A stretch of 64,000 nucleotides of DNA from Aliihoeflea sp052435735 (GTDB taxonomy: Bacteria > Pseudomonadota > Alphaproteobacteria > Rhizobiales > Rhizobiaceae): contig JBQVNB010000012.1 of the NCBI GenBank assembly GCA_052435735.1, positions 66,131 to 130,130 on the forward strand, written 5' to 3'. Each line of letters opens with the position of its first letter. The first letter of the stretch is position 1. A model generated the notes under the pieces. It saw nothing but the letters and a program-made list of their open reading frames with translations. It made no database searches and was not told the DNA's origin. Positions 15,861 to 25,526 of this stretch are shown here, one piece after another. The translations under genes and the position numbers were made by a program.

Positions 15861-17290
15861 TGCTGGGCTCGATCTCCGCGCTGATGAAGACCACGGCGGC
15901 CCGGCTTTCCGCGCTCTATCTCCTGCTGTTCGCGATCTGCGCGGTCGGGCTGGTGTTCTACATGGGCTCGTTGACGATGCGCATGCTGACCGGCCAGATC
16001 CAGGATACGGTCTCCGAAGAGGTGCTGAGCCTCGGGCGTGCCTATCAGCGCGGCGGGCTGACGACGCTGGTGCGCGTGGTGGAAGGAAGGTCGCGCCAGC
16101 CCGGCGCCTATCTCTACATCATTGCGGACCCGACCGGCCGCATCCTCGGCGGCAACGTGCAGAGCCTCGAGCCGCAGGTGCTCGGCGCGGAAGGCTGGAC
16201 CGAGCGGCCGTTTTCCTATGAGCGCTACGGCGAGCCCGAAACGCGCACGGCCGACGTGCCCACCGCCCGAGAAGGCCCGCACATGGCGATGGCCGTCGTG
16301 GTGCGGCTGCCCAATCAGATGATCCTTCTGGTCGGTCGCGATCTCGGCGAACCCGAGCGCTTCGGCAATGTGATCCGGCGGGCGCTGATCGTCGCCTTCG
16401 GCATGATGGGCCTCGGCGCGCTCGCCATCTGGTTCCTCGTCGGCCGGCGTGCATTGAAGCGGATCGACAACATATCCGATGCGAGCCGGCGCATCATGGG
16501 CGGCGATCTGTCCGGCCGCCTGCCGGTGGCCGGGGCAGGAGACGAGTTCGACCGGCTGTCGCAGAACCTGAACGAGATGCTGGCCCGGATCGGGGCCCTC
16601 AACGAGGGACTGAAACAGGTTTCCGACAACATCGCGCACGATCTGAAGACGCCGCTGACGCGTCTGCGCAACCGGGCCGAGGCGGCGCTTGCGAGAGGCA
16701 ACGAGCCACAGCATCGCGCCGCGCTGGAAGCGACGATCGCCGAATCCGACCAGCTCATCCGCACCTTCAACGCGATCCTGATGATCAGCCGGCTGGAATC
16801 GGGCTATTCGGCCGAGAATACGGCCGTCATCGACCTGTCGGCGATCGTCGCCGACGTCGTCGAACTCTACGAGCCGGCCGCCGACGAAGTGGGCGTCGCG
16901 CTCGCTGCCGACGCGCCCGCCGGCTTGGTCATTTCCGGCAATCGCGAACTCATCGGCCAGTCGCTGTCGAACATCGTCGACAATGCGATCAAATACTCCG
17001 CAGGGTTCGGCGAACATCCCCGCGTGCGCGTGGCGGCGAAGCGCAATGGGGGCGAGGTCGTCGTTTCGATTTGCGATACGGGTCCGGGCATCCCGCCCGA
17101 GGACCGCGCAAGGGCGACGGAGCGTTTCGTCCGTCTGGAGCAGAGCCGTTCGCAGCCGGGCTCGGGTCTCGGCCTCAGCCTGGCCAAGGCCGTCATGACC
17201 TTTCACGGCGGACGGCTTGAATTGTCGGGCGAAAACCCTGGATTATGCGTCTCGATGATCTTCCCGGCAGGCGATTCCCCAGCTCCATGA
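15860..17290 (+). CDS. Sensor histidine kinase, partner of the preceding regulator
   Basis: A 476-residue kinase with a first membrane helix near residues 12-38, a periplasmic region of about 130 residues, a second helix near residues 172-195 and a HAMP domain (ALKRIDNISDASRRIMGGDL). The phospho-accepting His260 is in DNIAHDLKTPLTRLRNR. The ATPase domain has NIVDNAIKYS, CDTGPGIPPED and GSGLGLSLAKA. It starts in the stop codon of the regulator gene and its own stop overlaps the glnE start. The input signal is unknown. Confidence 0.88.
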   Translation: MLGSISALMKTTAARLSALYLLLFAICAVGLVFYMGSLTMRMLTGQIQDTVSEEVLSLGRAYQRGGLTTLVRVVEGRSRQPGAYLYIIADPTGRILGGNVQSLEPQVLGAEGWTERPFSYERYGEPETRTADVPTAREGPHMAMAVVVRLPNQMILLVGRDLGEPERFGNVIRRALIVAFGMMGLGALAIWFLVGRRALKRIDNISDASRRIMGGDLSGRLPVAGAGDEFDRLSQNLNEMLARIGALNEGLKQVSDNIAHDLKTPLTRLRNRAEAALARGNEPQHRAALEATIAESDQLIRTFNAILMISRLESGYSAENTAVIDLSAIVADVVELYEPAADEVGVALAADAPAGLVISGNRELIGQSLSNIVDNAIKYSAGFGEHPRVRVAAKRNGGEVVVSICDTGPGIPPEDRARATERFVRLEQSRSQPGSGLGLSLAKAVMTFHGGRLELSGENPGLCVSMIFPAGDSPAP

Positions 17291-20235
17291 CAAAAAGCGA
17301 CGCAAACGGCCCGACCACACTCCAGGCATTCGGGCGCGCGTCGCTAAAGCCGCTTCGCCCCGACAACGCCGCCGAACTGGTCGCGGACTTCATCGAGACG
17401 GCGCGCCAGGACGAATGTGCAGCGCTGGCCGATGCGCTCGAGGCCGACAAGGATGTGTCCGCCTTCCTCGGCGCAGCGTTCGACCTCTCGCCTTTCCTGC
17501 GCGACGCGGCGCGTCGCCGGCCCGCGATCCTCCAGAGCCTCGTCACGACGCCGCTCGACCGGCGGCTGGTGGCGATCATCGAGGAAATCGGCGCGTCGGC
17601 CTCGCTGGCGGACAATGAGACGACGCTTATGAAGGCGCTGCGGCTCTTGAAAAGCGAGGCGCATGCCTTGCTTGCGCTGGCCGCCCTTGCCGGCATCCAT
17701 TCCGCCGAGACGACGGTGGGTCGGCTCAGCGACCTGGCCGACACCTGCATCGGCGCAGCGATCGACTTCCTTCTGGTCGAGACGCATGATCGCGGCGCGA
17801 TCAAACTGCCGGACCGGGCGAAACCGGGCAGAGGCTCGGGCCTCGTCGTTCTCGGCATGGGCAAGCTCGGCGCCCACGAGCTCAACTTTTCCTCCGACAT
17901 CGACCTGATCCTGTTCGTCGATGTCGAAGCCGAGGCGATTCTCGATCCGCTCGATGCGACGGATCTTTTCTCGCGGCTCGCGCGCCGGTTGGTGCGCATT
18001 CTTCAGGACCGCACGGAACACGGCTATGTCTTCCGCACCGACCTCAGGCTGCGCCCCGATCCGGGCTCGACGCCGCTTGCGATCCCGACCGAGGCCGCGC
18101 TGAACTACTATGAGGGACGCGGCCAGAATTGGGAGCGCGCGGCGATGATCAAGGCCCGCCCGCTCGCCGGCGACATCGCGGCGGGCGAGGCCTTCCTTGC
18201 CGAGCTGACCCCCTATATCTGGCGCAAATACATGGACTTCGCGGCAATCGCAGACGTCCATTCGATCAAGCGCCAGATCCACGCGCACAAGGGTCATGGC
18301 GAGATCGCGGTTAAGGGCCACAACGTCAAGCTGGGGCGCGGCGGCATTCGCGAGATCGAATTCTTCGTCCAGACCCAGCAATTGATCGCCGGCGGACGGT
18401 TCCAGGAACTGCGCGGCCGCCAGACGGTCGCGATGCTCGCCGTCCTTGCCGAGCGCGGCTGGATCGGCGCGGAGGCGCGCGATGCGCTGGCGAAACAATA
18501 CTGGTTCCTGCGCGACGTGGAGCACGCGATCCAGATGGTCGCCGACGAGCAGAGCCATGTGCTGCCCGAAGACGATGACGGCCTGCGCCGCATCGCGCTG
18601 ATGCTCGGCTTCGAAGACGAGACGGCGTTCGCCGAAACGTTCCGCGCCTCGCTGCAACTCGTCGAAAAGCACTACGCGGCCTTGTTCGAAACTGCGCCAC
18701 AACTTTCGCGCGGGGTCGGCAATCTGGTCTTCACCGGAGATGTCGACGATCCAGACACGTTGCAGACGCTTTCCGAACTGGGCTTCGAGCGGCCGAGCGA
18801 CATTGCGCGGCTGATCCGCACCTGGCATTTCGGCCGCTATCGCGCGACGCAATCTGCCGAGGCCCGCGAGCGCCTGACGGAGCTGACGCCGGCACTTCTG
18901 GAAGCCTTCGGGCAGACCAAGCGTGCCGACGAGGCGATCCTGCGCTTCGACGAGTTCCTGAAGGGGCTGCCCGCCGGCATCCAGCTCTTCTCGCTGTTCC
19001 AGTCGAACCCGTCGCTCCTGAAGCTGCTGGCGACGATCATGGGCGCCGCGCCGCGCCTCGCCCAGATCATCACCCGCCGCCCGCATGTCTTCGACGGGCT
19101 GCTCGATCCGGGCCTCCTCTCCGAACTGCCCAACAAGGCCTATCTCGCCGAACGCCTCGACGGGTTCCTGACGGGCGTCGAACTGCATGAGGAACTGCTC
19201 GACCGTCTGCGCATCTTCGCGGCGGAGCAGAAATTCCTGATCGGCATCCGGTTGCTCTCCGGCGCCATCGACCATCGCCGCGCCGGCAAGGCCTTTTCCG
19301 ACCTCGCCGACCTGACGATCGGCAGTGCGCTGGAGGCAGTGCAGGCGGAATTCGCGATCCGGCACGGCGCGATGGCGGGCGGCGAGGTCTGCATCGTCGG
19401 CATGGGCAAGCTGGGCAGCCGGGAACTGACCGCAGGCTCCGACGTCGACCTGATCCTGCTCTACGATCATGACGAGGATGCCGAGGAATCCGATGGCGAA
19501 AAGCCGCTTGCTCCGGCGCATTACTTCACCCGGCTGACTCAGCGCCTGATCGCAGCCGTCTCGGCGCCGACCGCGGAGGGGGTGCTTTACGAACTCGACT
19601 TGCGCCTGCGCCCCTCCGGAAACAAGGGGCCGGTCGCGACCCATATCGACGCTTTCGCGAAGTACCAGCGCGAGGAAGCATGGACCTGGGAGCACATGGC
19701 GCTGACGCGGGCCCGCGCCGTCGCCGGCGACGCGGACCTGATCGCCGTCGCCAACGCGCATGTCGCGGACGTGCTGGCGACGAAGCACGATGCCTCGAAG
19801 GTTCGCGCGGACGCGGGCGAGATGCGCAAGCTCATCGCCAGCGAAAAGCCGCCGCGCGACGTCTGGGACGTGAAGCTGGTTTCAGGCGGGTTGATCGACC
19901 TCGAATTCATCGCGCAGGTGGCCACGCTGACCGGCCGCGTCGAAGGCGATGAACACACGGCTTCCACAGTCGAGACCTTGCAGCGCCTGTCACCAGATTT
20001 TTGCGATCCGACCGCGCGCGACGAACTCGTTGTCGCCCACGAGCTCTACGCGTCGCTGACGCAGATATTGCGGCTGTGCCTGACCGGTCCGTTCGAGCCG
20101 GACGACGTGCCGCCGGGCCTCGCTGACCTTCTGCTCCGCACCACCGACCTGCCGGACCTGAAGGTGCTGGAGGCGCATTTGAAGGACACGTCGACGACAG
20201 TGTCCGGGCATTTCAGGAAGCTGATAGGGAAGTAG
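17287..20235 (+). CDS. glnE: Bifunctional glutamine synthetase adenylyltransferase/deadenylylase GlnE
   Basis: The 982-residue enzyme adds or removes AMP on a tyrosine of glutamine synthetase in response to PII and glutamine, setting nitrogen assimilation. Both nucleotidyltransferase domains are visible: the deadenylylase-type motif GMGKLGAHELNFSSDID near residue 190 and the adenylyltransferase-type GMGKLGSRELTAGSDVD near residue 705. Each has the D-x-D metal-binding pair. The ATG at 17287 overlaps the kinase stop (ATGA); the upstream in-frame ATG lies inside the kinase gene. It ends one base before the convergent pleC stop codon. Confidence 0.95.
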   Translation: MTKSDANGPTTLQAFGRASLKPLRPDNAAELVADFIETARQDECAALADALEADKDVSAFLGAAFDLSPFLRDAARRRPAILQSLVTTPLDRRLVAIIEEIGASASLADNETTLMKALRLLKSEAHALLALAALAGIHSAETTVGRLSDLADTCIGAAIDFLLVETHDRGAIKLPDRAKPGRGSGLVVLGMGKLGAHELNFSSDIDLILFVDVEAEAILDPLDATDLFSRLARRLVRILQDRTEHGYVFRTDLRLRPDPGSTPLAIPTEAALNYYEGRGQNWERAAMIKARPLAGDIAAGEAFLAELTPYIWRKYMDFAAIADVHSIKRQIHAHKGHGEIAVKGHNVKLGRGGIREIEFFVQTQQLIAGGRFQELRGRQTVAMLAVLAERGWIGAEARDALAKQYWFLRDVEHAIQMVADEQSHVLPEDDDGLRRIALMLGFEDETAFAETFRASLQLVEKHYAALFETAPQLSRGVGNLVFTGDVDDPDTLQTLSELGFERPSDIARLIRTWHFGRYRATQSAEARERLTELTPALLEAFGQTKRADEAILRFDEFLKGLPAGIQLFSLFQSNPSLLKLLATIMGAAPRLAQIITRRPHVFDGLLDPGLLSELPNKAYLAERLDGFLTGVELHEELLDRLRIFAAEQKFLIGIRLLSGAIDHRRAGKAFSDLADLTIGSALEAVQAEFAIRHGAMAGGEVCIVGMGKLGSRELTAGSDVDLILLYDHDEDAEESDGEKPLAPAHYFTRLTQRLIAAVSAPTAEGVLYELDLRLRPSGNKGPVATHIDAFAKYQREEAWTWEHMALTRARAVAGDADLIAVANAHVADVLATKHDASKVRADAGEMRKLIASEKPPRDVWDVKLVSGGLIDLEFIAQVATLTGRVEGDEHTASTVETLQRLSPDFCDPTARDELVVAHELYASLTQILRLCLTGPFEPDDVPPGLADLLLRTTDLPDLKVLEAHLKDTSTTVSGHFRKLIGK

Positions 20236-20236
20236 G

Positions 20237-22567
20237 TTACGCTGCCTGCTTGACCGGCACCTGCTCGCGGGCGGGGATGCGGACCGAGACGATGGTGCCG
20301 ACGCCCTCGTTCGAGCGGATTTTCAGCGCGCCGCCGTGAAGTTCGGCCAGCGAGCGCGAAATGGCGAGGCCGAGGCCCGAACCGGTGTGGTTCTTGGAGA
20401 ACTGGTTCTGGACCTGCTCGAACGGGCGGCCGAGCTTTTTCAGCGCGTCCTTGGGGATGCCGCAGCCCGTATCCTCGATGCTGATGACGACCGAATTGCC
20501 GATCTTGCGGGCGCGCATCGAGATATTGCCGCCTTCGCCGGTGAACTTTACGGCGTTGGACAGAAGGTTGAGCATGATCTGCTTGACCGCGCGGCGATCG
20601 GCGAAGAGCTCCATCGTGTTGGAGATCTTGGTCTCGACATTGATCTGCTTTTTCGCAGCCTGCAGCGCGACGACGCGGATCGCCTCGTCGATGAGCGGGT
20701 TGAGTTCGATCCCCTCGCGGTCGATCGAGAACTGGCCGGCTTCGATCTTGGACATGTCGAGAATGTCGTTGATGACGCCGAGGAGGTAGGTGCCCGATCC
20801 GTGGATGTCGCGGATGTATTCCTCGTACTTGTCGGAGCCCAGCGGGCCGAAGAGGCGCGTCGACATCAATTCGGAGAAGCCGATGATGGCATTGAGCGGC
20901 GTGCGCAATTCGTGCGACATGTTGGCGAGGAATTCGGACTTGGCGCGGTTCGCCGCCTCGGCGCGTTCCGTTTCCTTCATGTATTCGCGGTTGAGCTCGA
21001 CGAGCTCGCGCGTGCGCTCGCCCTCGGCCTTTCGGGCCAGCGAAAGGTCGTGGATCGTCGCCATCAGGCGGCGTTCCGAATCGACCAGCTTTTCCTGGTT
21101 CTGCTTGATCGGCGTGATGTCGGTGCCGACCGAAACGGTGCCGCCGTCGCGCGTGCGCAGTTCGTTGACCTGCAGCCAGCGTCCGTCGCCGAGCTGGCGT
21201 TCATAGGTCGCGCCGCCGGCCAGACCATTTGAATTCGCAAGCTTGCGTTCATGCGCGAAGGCCGTCATCCGCTTTGCGATCGTCTCGCGGCTGGTGCCGG
21301 GGAAGACATCGGCATCCGACAGGCCGTGGTCCTTCTGGAACTTGGAATTGCACATGATGAGATGCTGGTTGGCATCCCAAAGGACGAAGGATTCGTTGAT
21401 GTTTTCGATGGCGGTGCGCAGGCGAAGATCGGCCGTTTCCGAACGCTGGGCCAGGTGTCGCTGCTCGGTGATATCGACGGCGATGCCCACGAGGTGGATA
21501 TCGGCGGCGTCGGGATCGTTGACCTGCGCCTTCGCCCTGATCCAGACCCAGCCGCCGCTGGCATGGCGCATGCGGAAGATCTGGTCGAACTGGTCGGTTT
21601 CGCCTTCGGCGACGCGCTGCGCGATCGCCATCAGGTCGCCGTCCTCGGGGTGGATGATCTCGGAAATCGAACCGAAGGAGAGCATGCCTTCGCAAGGCTC
21701 GTAGCCGAGCATCTCGTACATCGATCGCGACCAGTGCATGCGCCCGCGCGCAAGGTCCCAGTCCCAGATGCCGCAACGCCCGCGCGTCAGCGCCATGTCG
21801 TTGCGCAAATTGGCTTCCTCATAGATGCGGTCGGCAGCTTCCGCGCGCGCGGCCTGCGTGAAATAGGCGTAGAGGACGACCAGAAGAACGCCGGCCGTCA
21901 GCACGAACAGCGTGACGTTGAGCGCCAGCGACTTGCGCCACTCCTCCAGCACGGTGTCGCGCGAGATGAGGGCGAATGCCGCGCCCGTGCGCCCTTCGAG
22001 AAGCTCGGCGGCGGCGAACCAGCTTTCACCGGCGACGGTGACTTCCAGCACGCCGGCGCGCTGGCCGAACATGAAGAGTGGCTGGCCGTCGACGACCAGG
22101 TTTTCGAGCGACTGGCCGATGAGCTGTTGCTGGCCGGTCGTAGCAACGATCTCGAACTCGGCATCCGTGATCATCAGAACCTGTTCGTCGGCGATGACGG
22201 AGTGGCGCGTCGTATCGCGCAGCACCGCCTCCGAGATCAGCTTGTCCGGCGCGCTCTCGCCATGGCTGGTCCGCATCGCGTGGTAGACCTGGCTGGCGGT
22301 GAGGCCCAGAAGGCCCTTCGACGTCGCTTCGAGCTCTTCCTTCCAGGCAAACAGCGACAGCGAGCGCATCGCCGCGATGAGGAGCAGGAAGCAGATGACG
22401 AGGGTGGGGATCGAACGGCGCAGATAGGGTTCGGCGGCCAGAAGCCGCTTATAGGCCGGCGCTGCAATGAAGCGCGCATGACCCGCGAGGCGAACCTTCT
22501 TCTGGCGCGGCCTGCGCCAGGTAAAGAGTTGCCCTGCGGCCGCGCCCCACGCGTCCGTTAGTGCCAT
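20237..22567 (-). CDS. pleC: PAS-containing membrane histidine kinase, PleC type
   Basis: The 776-residue kinase/phosphatase has a membrane helix near residues 50-75, a sensor region, a second helix near 215-240, two PAS domains (about 270-390 and 405-500) and a short coiled-coil. The HisKA domain has SEFLANMSHELRTPLNAIIG with His552, and the ATPase domain has NLLSNAVKFTGEGG, DTGCGIPKD and GSGLGLAISRSL. The GFSELMSTRLFGPLGSDKY segment after the H-box is typical of the PleC/DivJ/PdhS kinases that control DivK and cell polarity. The location next to glnE matches what I recall for pleC in S. meliloti. Start chosen at 22567, behind GGGGAG, rather than an upstream non-conserved extension. Confidence 0.72.
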   Translation of the reverse strand: MALTDAWGAAAGQLFTWRRPRQKKVRLAGHARFIAAPAYKRLLAAEPYLRRSIPTLVICFLLLIAAMRSLSLFAWKEELEATSKGLLGLTASQVYHAMRTSHGESAPDKLISEAVLRDTTRHSVIADEQVLMITDAEFEIVATTGQQQLIGQSLENLVVDGQPLFMFGQRAGVLEVTVAGESWFAAAELLEGRTGAAFALISRDTVLEEWRKSLALNVTLFVLTAGVLLVVLYAYFTQAARAEAADRIYEEANLRNDMALTRGRCGIWDWDLARGRMHWSRSMYEMLGYEPCEGMLSFGSISEIIHPEDGDLMAIAQRVAEGETDQFDQIFRMRHASGGWVWIRAKAQVNDPDAADIHLVGIAVDITEQRHLAQRSETADLRLRTAIENINESFVLWDANQHLIMCNSKFQKDHGLSDADVFPGTSRETIAKRMTAFAHERKLANSNGLAGGATYERQLGDGRWLQVNELRTRDGGTVSVGTDITPIKQNQEKLVDSERRLMATIHDLSLARKAEGERTRELVELNREYMKETERAEAANRAKSEFLANMSHELRTPLNAIIGFSELMSTRLFGPLGSDKYEEYIRDIHGSGTYLLGVINDILDMSKIEAGQFSIDREGIELNPLIDEAIRVVALQAAKKQINVETKISNTMELFADRRAVKQIMLNLLSNAVKFTGEGGNISMRARKIGNSVVISIEDTGCGIPKDALKKLGRPFEQVQNQFSKNHTGSGLGLAISRSLAELHGGALKIRSNEGVGTIVSVRIPAREQVPVKQAA

Positions 22568-22742
22568 TGATGGCTCCCCGAATTTCGAACCTTGCGAATC
22601 GATCCGGCAACGCCGCACTTCCGAATCGTCTATAAGGAATCAGAGCCGATTCGCGCTGTCCAGAGCATCGGGCCAAATCTTGCTGAAATGTTGACGGATC
22701 GCACGACGCTGCGTCCTTTTGGACTCAATCGCCGCCCGGCGC

Positions 22743-25379
22743 CTATCCGAGCGTGCGTTCGACGATGTCCTTTAGGTCCGTCGAGAGGCCTGGAACCGCA
22801 GCGATGCGCGCGAGTTCGGCGCGGGCATGACCTTGCCGGCCAGGCTCGAGCGAACGCCATGAGCGAAAGGCGGTCGCAAGCCGCGCCGCAACTTGCGGAT
22901 TGCGCTTTTCGACCTCGATGATGCGGTCCGCGAAGAAGCGGTAGCCGGTGCCATCGGCCCGGTGGAAGCCGGTCTGGTTGGAGCTGGCGAAGGTGCCGAT
23001 GAGGGAGCGGACGCGATTGGGGTTTCCGATCGAGAACGCACCGTGCGCCGTCAGACCCTCGACGCGGGCAAGAGCGGCGTCCCCCGGAATGGTCGCCTGG
23101 ATCTGGAACCACTTGTCGAGCACCAGCGGGTTGTCGCCGTACCGCGCTTCGAAATCGGCAAGTGCGGACACGGTCTGCGTCTCCGTCGGGAACCGGTGGG
23201 CAAGGACGGCGAGCGCGACGGCGCGTTCGGTCATGTTGGTCGCATCGCGATACTGGCTGGCTGCAAGTTCGGGCGTGCCCTGCGCTGCCGAGGCGTAGTC
23301 GAGGAGGACATTCCGCAGGGCGCGCCGGCCGGCGCTTTCCGCGTCCGGCGAGAATGAATCATCGCCTTGAAGATCGCCGCAAAGTGCCTCGAATGCTTCA
23401 CGATTTGCCGCCGCGATGATGTCGACGAGCGTGTTGCGTGCGACATGGATCGCGTCGGGATCGATGTTCGAGCCGATCTCGCGGGCGACATCCGCCTCGC
23501 TCGGCGGCGTCAGCGCAAGCGCGCGATAGGCGGGCTCGAGCGCATCGTCGGCGGCGATGGCGCCAAGCACTTCGGCAAGCCGACCCGCCATGTTGCTTTG
23601 CTGCGCAGGCGTCTTGCTCGTCTCGATCAGGTGATCGGACAAAAGCCCGTTGAGCGCCTGCCAGCGCGCGACGAGGTCGCTGTCGTGCCGGGCGAGGAAC
23701 AGCCGGTCCTCGACGCTCTGTTCGCTTGCCAGCGTGATCGGCGCGGAGAAGCCGCGGTTGAGCGAAATGGCGGGGCGCTCGGAAAGACCGGCGAAGCGGA
23801 CCGTCTGCCGCCGCTTCTTCAGGTGGATCACGCCATCGGCAAAGCTCGTTGCATCGACGGGCGCGGCGTCGAGGTCGCCGCCATTCCTTCCGACGAGGCC
23901 GATGGCGAGAGGAATGTGCATGACGCGCTTGCGGCTTTCCAGCGGCGTCGGCGGAACCGACTGCTCGATGTCGAGCGAAAGTTCCCCGCGCGCCTCGTCA
24001 TATGTGGTGGAGACGCTGACATGCGGCGTACCGGCCTGGTGATACCAGAGCGCGAATTGCGAGAGGTCGCGGCCCGAGACGTCCTCGAACACTTTGAGAA
24101 AATCCTCGATCGTCGCCGCGTCGCCGTCATGGCGCTCGAAATAGAGGTCCATGCCTTGTCGGAAAGCCTCTGCGCCGAGGATGGTGCGGATCATCCGCAC
24201 GACTTCCGAACCCTTTTCGTAGACGGTCGCCGTGTAGAAATTGTTGATCTCGCGATAGCGGCGCGGACGCACCGGATGGGCGAGCGGACCCTGGTCCTCG
24301 GGGAACTGCAGCGACTTCAAAGTCCGAACTTCGGCGATGCGCTTGACCGCGCGCGAGCGCATGTCGGCGGAGAATTCATGGTCGCGGAAAACTGTCAGCC
24401 CTTCCTTGAGGCAGAGCTGGAACCAGTCGCGGCAAGTGATTCTATTGCCGGTCCAATTGTGGAAATACTCATGCGCGATGATCGCCTCGATATTGGCGAA
24501 ATCGACGTCGGTTGCAGTCTCTTCGTCGGCAAGGACGTATTTGTCGTTGAAGATATTGAGACCCTTGTTCTCCATCGCGCCCATGTTGAAATCGGAGACG
24601 GCGACGATGTTGAAGACGTCGAGATCGTATTCGAGGCCGAAGACTTCCTCGTCCCAGAGCATCGAGCGCTTGAGCGCGTCCATCGCGTAGGTCGCGCGCG
24701 CTTCTTTGCCCTTCTCGACATAGATGCCGAGCTCGACGGTACGGCCCGAACGGGTGGTGAAACTGTCGGTGATGCGCCCCAGATCGCCTGCGACGAGCGC
24801 GAACAGATAGGAGGGCTTGAGATGCGGGTCGTGCCAGACGGCATAGTGCCAGCCATCTTCGAGATCGCCGCTTTCGACCGGATTGCCGTTGGACAACAGG
24901 ATCGGCGCGGATGCTTTCGGAGCCTCCACGCGCACCGTATAGACGGACATGACGTCCGGCCGGTCGAGGAAATAGGTGATGCGGCGAAAGCCTTCCGCCT
25001 CGCATTGCGTGCAGTAGACGCCGTTCGACAGATAGAGCCCCATCAGCGCCGAATTGGCCTCGGGGGCGAGTTCCGTCTCGATGACGAGTGAGAACGGACC
25101 TTTCGGCAGGCGGGCGATCGTCAGACGGTCGGGCGTCGCTTCGAAGCCCCCCGTCGGCAGTTGCGTGCCGTCCAGCGTCAACGACAGAAGCTTCAGCCCG
25201 TCGCCGTCGAGCACGAGCGGCGCGTCGAGCGCGGCATCCTCGCGCCTCTCGATGGAAAGCGTGGCGGTCACGCGCGTGTGGCGAGGGTCGAGCCGGAAGG
25301 TGAGATCGGTCGCGCGGATGGCGTAGTCGCTCGGGCGATAGTCCTCGAGACGGTAGACCTTGCCGGTGTCGATCGTCAT
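22743..25379 (-). CDS. pepN: Aminopeptidase N (M1 family zinc metallopeptidase)
   Basis: The 878-residue cytoplasmic exopeptidase removes N-terminal residues from peptides. The M1 exopeptidase motif MGAMENKG is near residue 265, and the zinc-binding HEYFHNW motif begins at His303 with the distal Glu 19 residues later (LKEGLTVFRD). The length, the N-terminal YRLEDYRPSDYAI and the ITCRDWFQLCLKEG region agree with the Gram-negative PepN group rather than eukaryotic-type M1 enzymes. It is a single gene, divergent from the CoxL-like gene at 25527. Confidence 0.95.
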   Translation of the reverse strand: MTIDTGKVYRLEDYRPSDYAIRATDLTFRLDPRHTRVTATLSIERREDAALDAPLVLDGDGLKLLSLTLDGTQLPTGGFEATPDRLTIARLPKGPFSLVIETELAPEANSALMGLYLSNGVYCTQCEAEGFRRITYFLDRPDVMSVYTVRVEAPKASAPILLSNGNPVESGDLEDGWHYAVWHDPHLKPSYLFALVAGDLGRITDSFTTRSGRTVELGIYVEKGKEARATYAMDALKRSMLWDEEVFGLEYDLDVFNIVAVSDFNMGAMENKGLNIFNDKYVLADEETATDVDFANIEAIIAHEYFHNWTGNRITCRDWFQLCLKEGLTVFRDHEFSADMRSRAVKRIAEVRTLKSLQFPEDQGPLAHPVRPRRYREINNFYTATVYEKGSEVVRMIRTILGAEAFRQGMDLYFERHDGDAATIEDFLKVFEDVSGRDLSQFALWYHQAGTPHVSVSTTYDEARGELSLDIEQSVPPTPLESRKRVMHIPLAIGLVGRNGGDLDAAPVDATSFADGVIHLKKRRQTVRFAGLSERPAISLNRGFSAPITLASEQSVEDRLFLARHDSDLVARWQALNGLLSDHLIETSKTPAQQSNMAGRLAEVLGAIAADDALEPAYRALALTPPSEADVAREIGSNIDPDAIHVARNTLVDIIAAANREAFEALCGDLQGDDSFSPDAESAGRRALRNVLLDYASAAQGTPELAASQYRDATNMTERAVALAVLAHRFPTETQTVSALADFEARYGDNPLVLDKWFQIQATIPGDAALARVEGLTAHGAFSIGNPNRVRSLIGTFASSNQTGFHRADGTGYRFFADRIIEVEKRNPQVAARLATAFRSWRSLEPGRQGHARAELARIAAVPGLSTDLKDIVERTLG

Positions 25380-25526
25380 GCTCTGCCCCTGGATGCGCGG
25401 AAACGGATTGCCGCACTCCGCGAGAATTGATCTGCTGGCTGGTCTTTACACGATGCTGGCCCTCGACAAAACTGTCGGTCCGCGCCAGTTCACTGGCATT
25501 CTCCCAAACGATCCGGAAAGTTTTCA

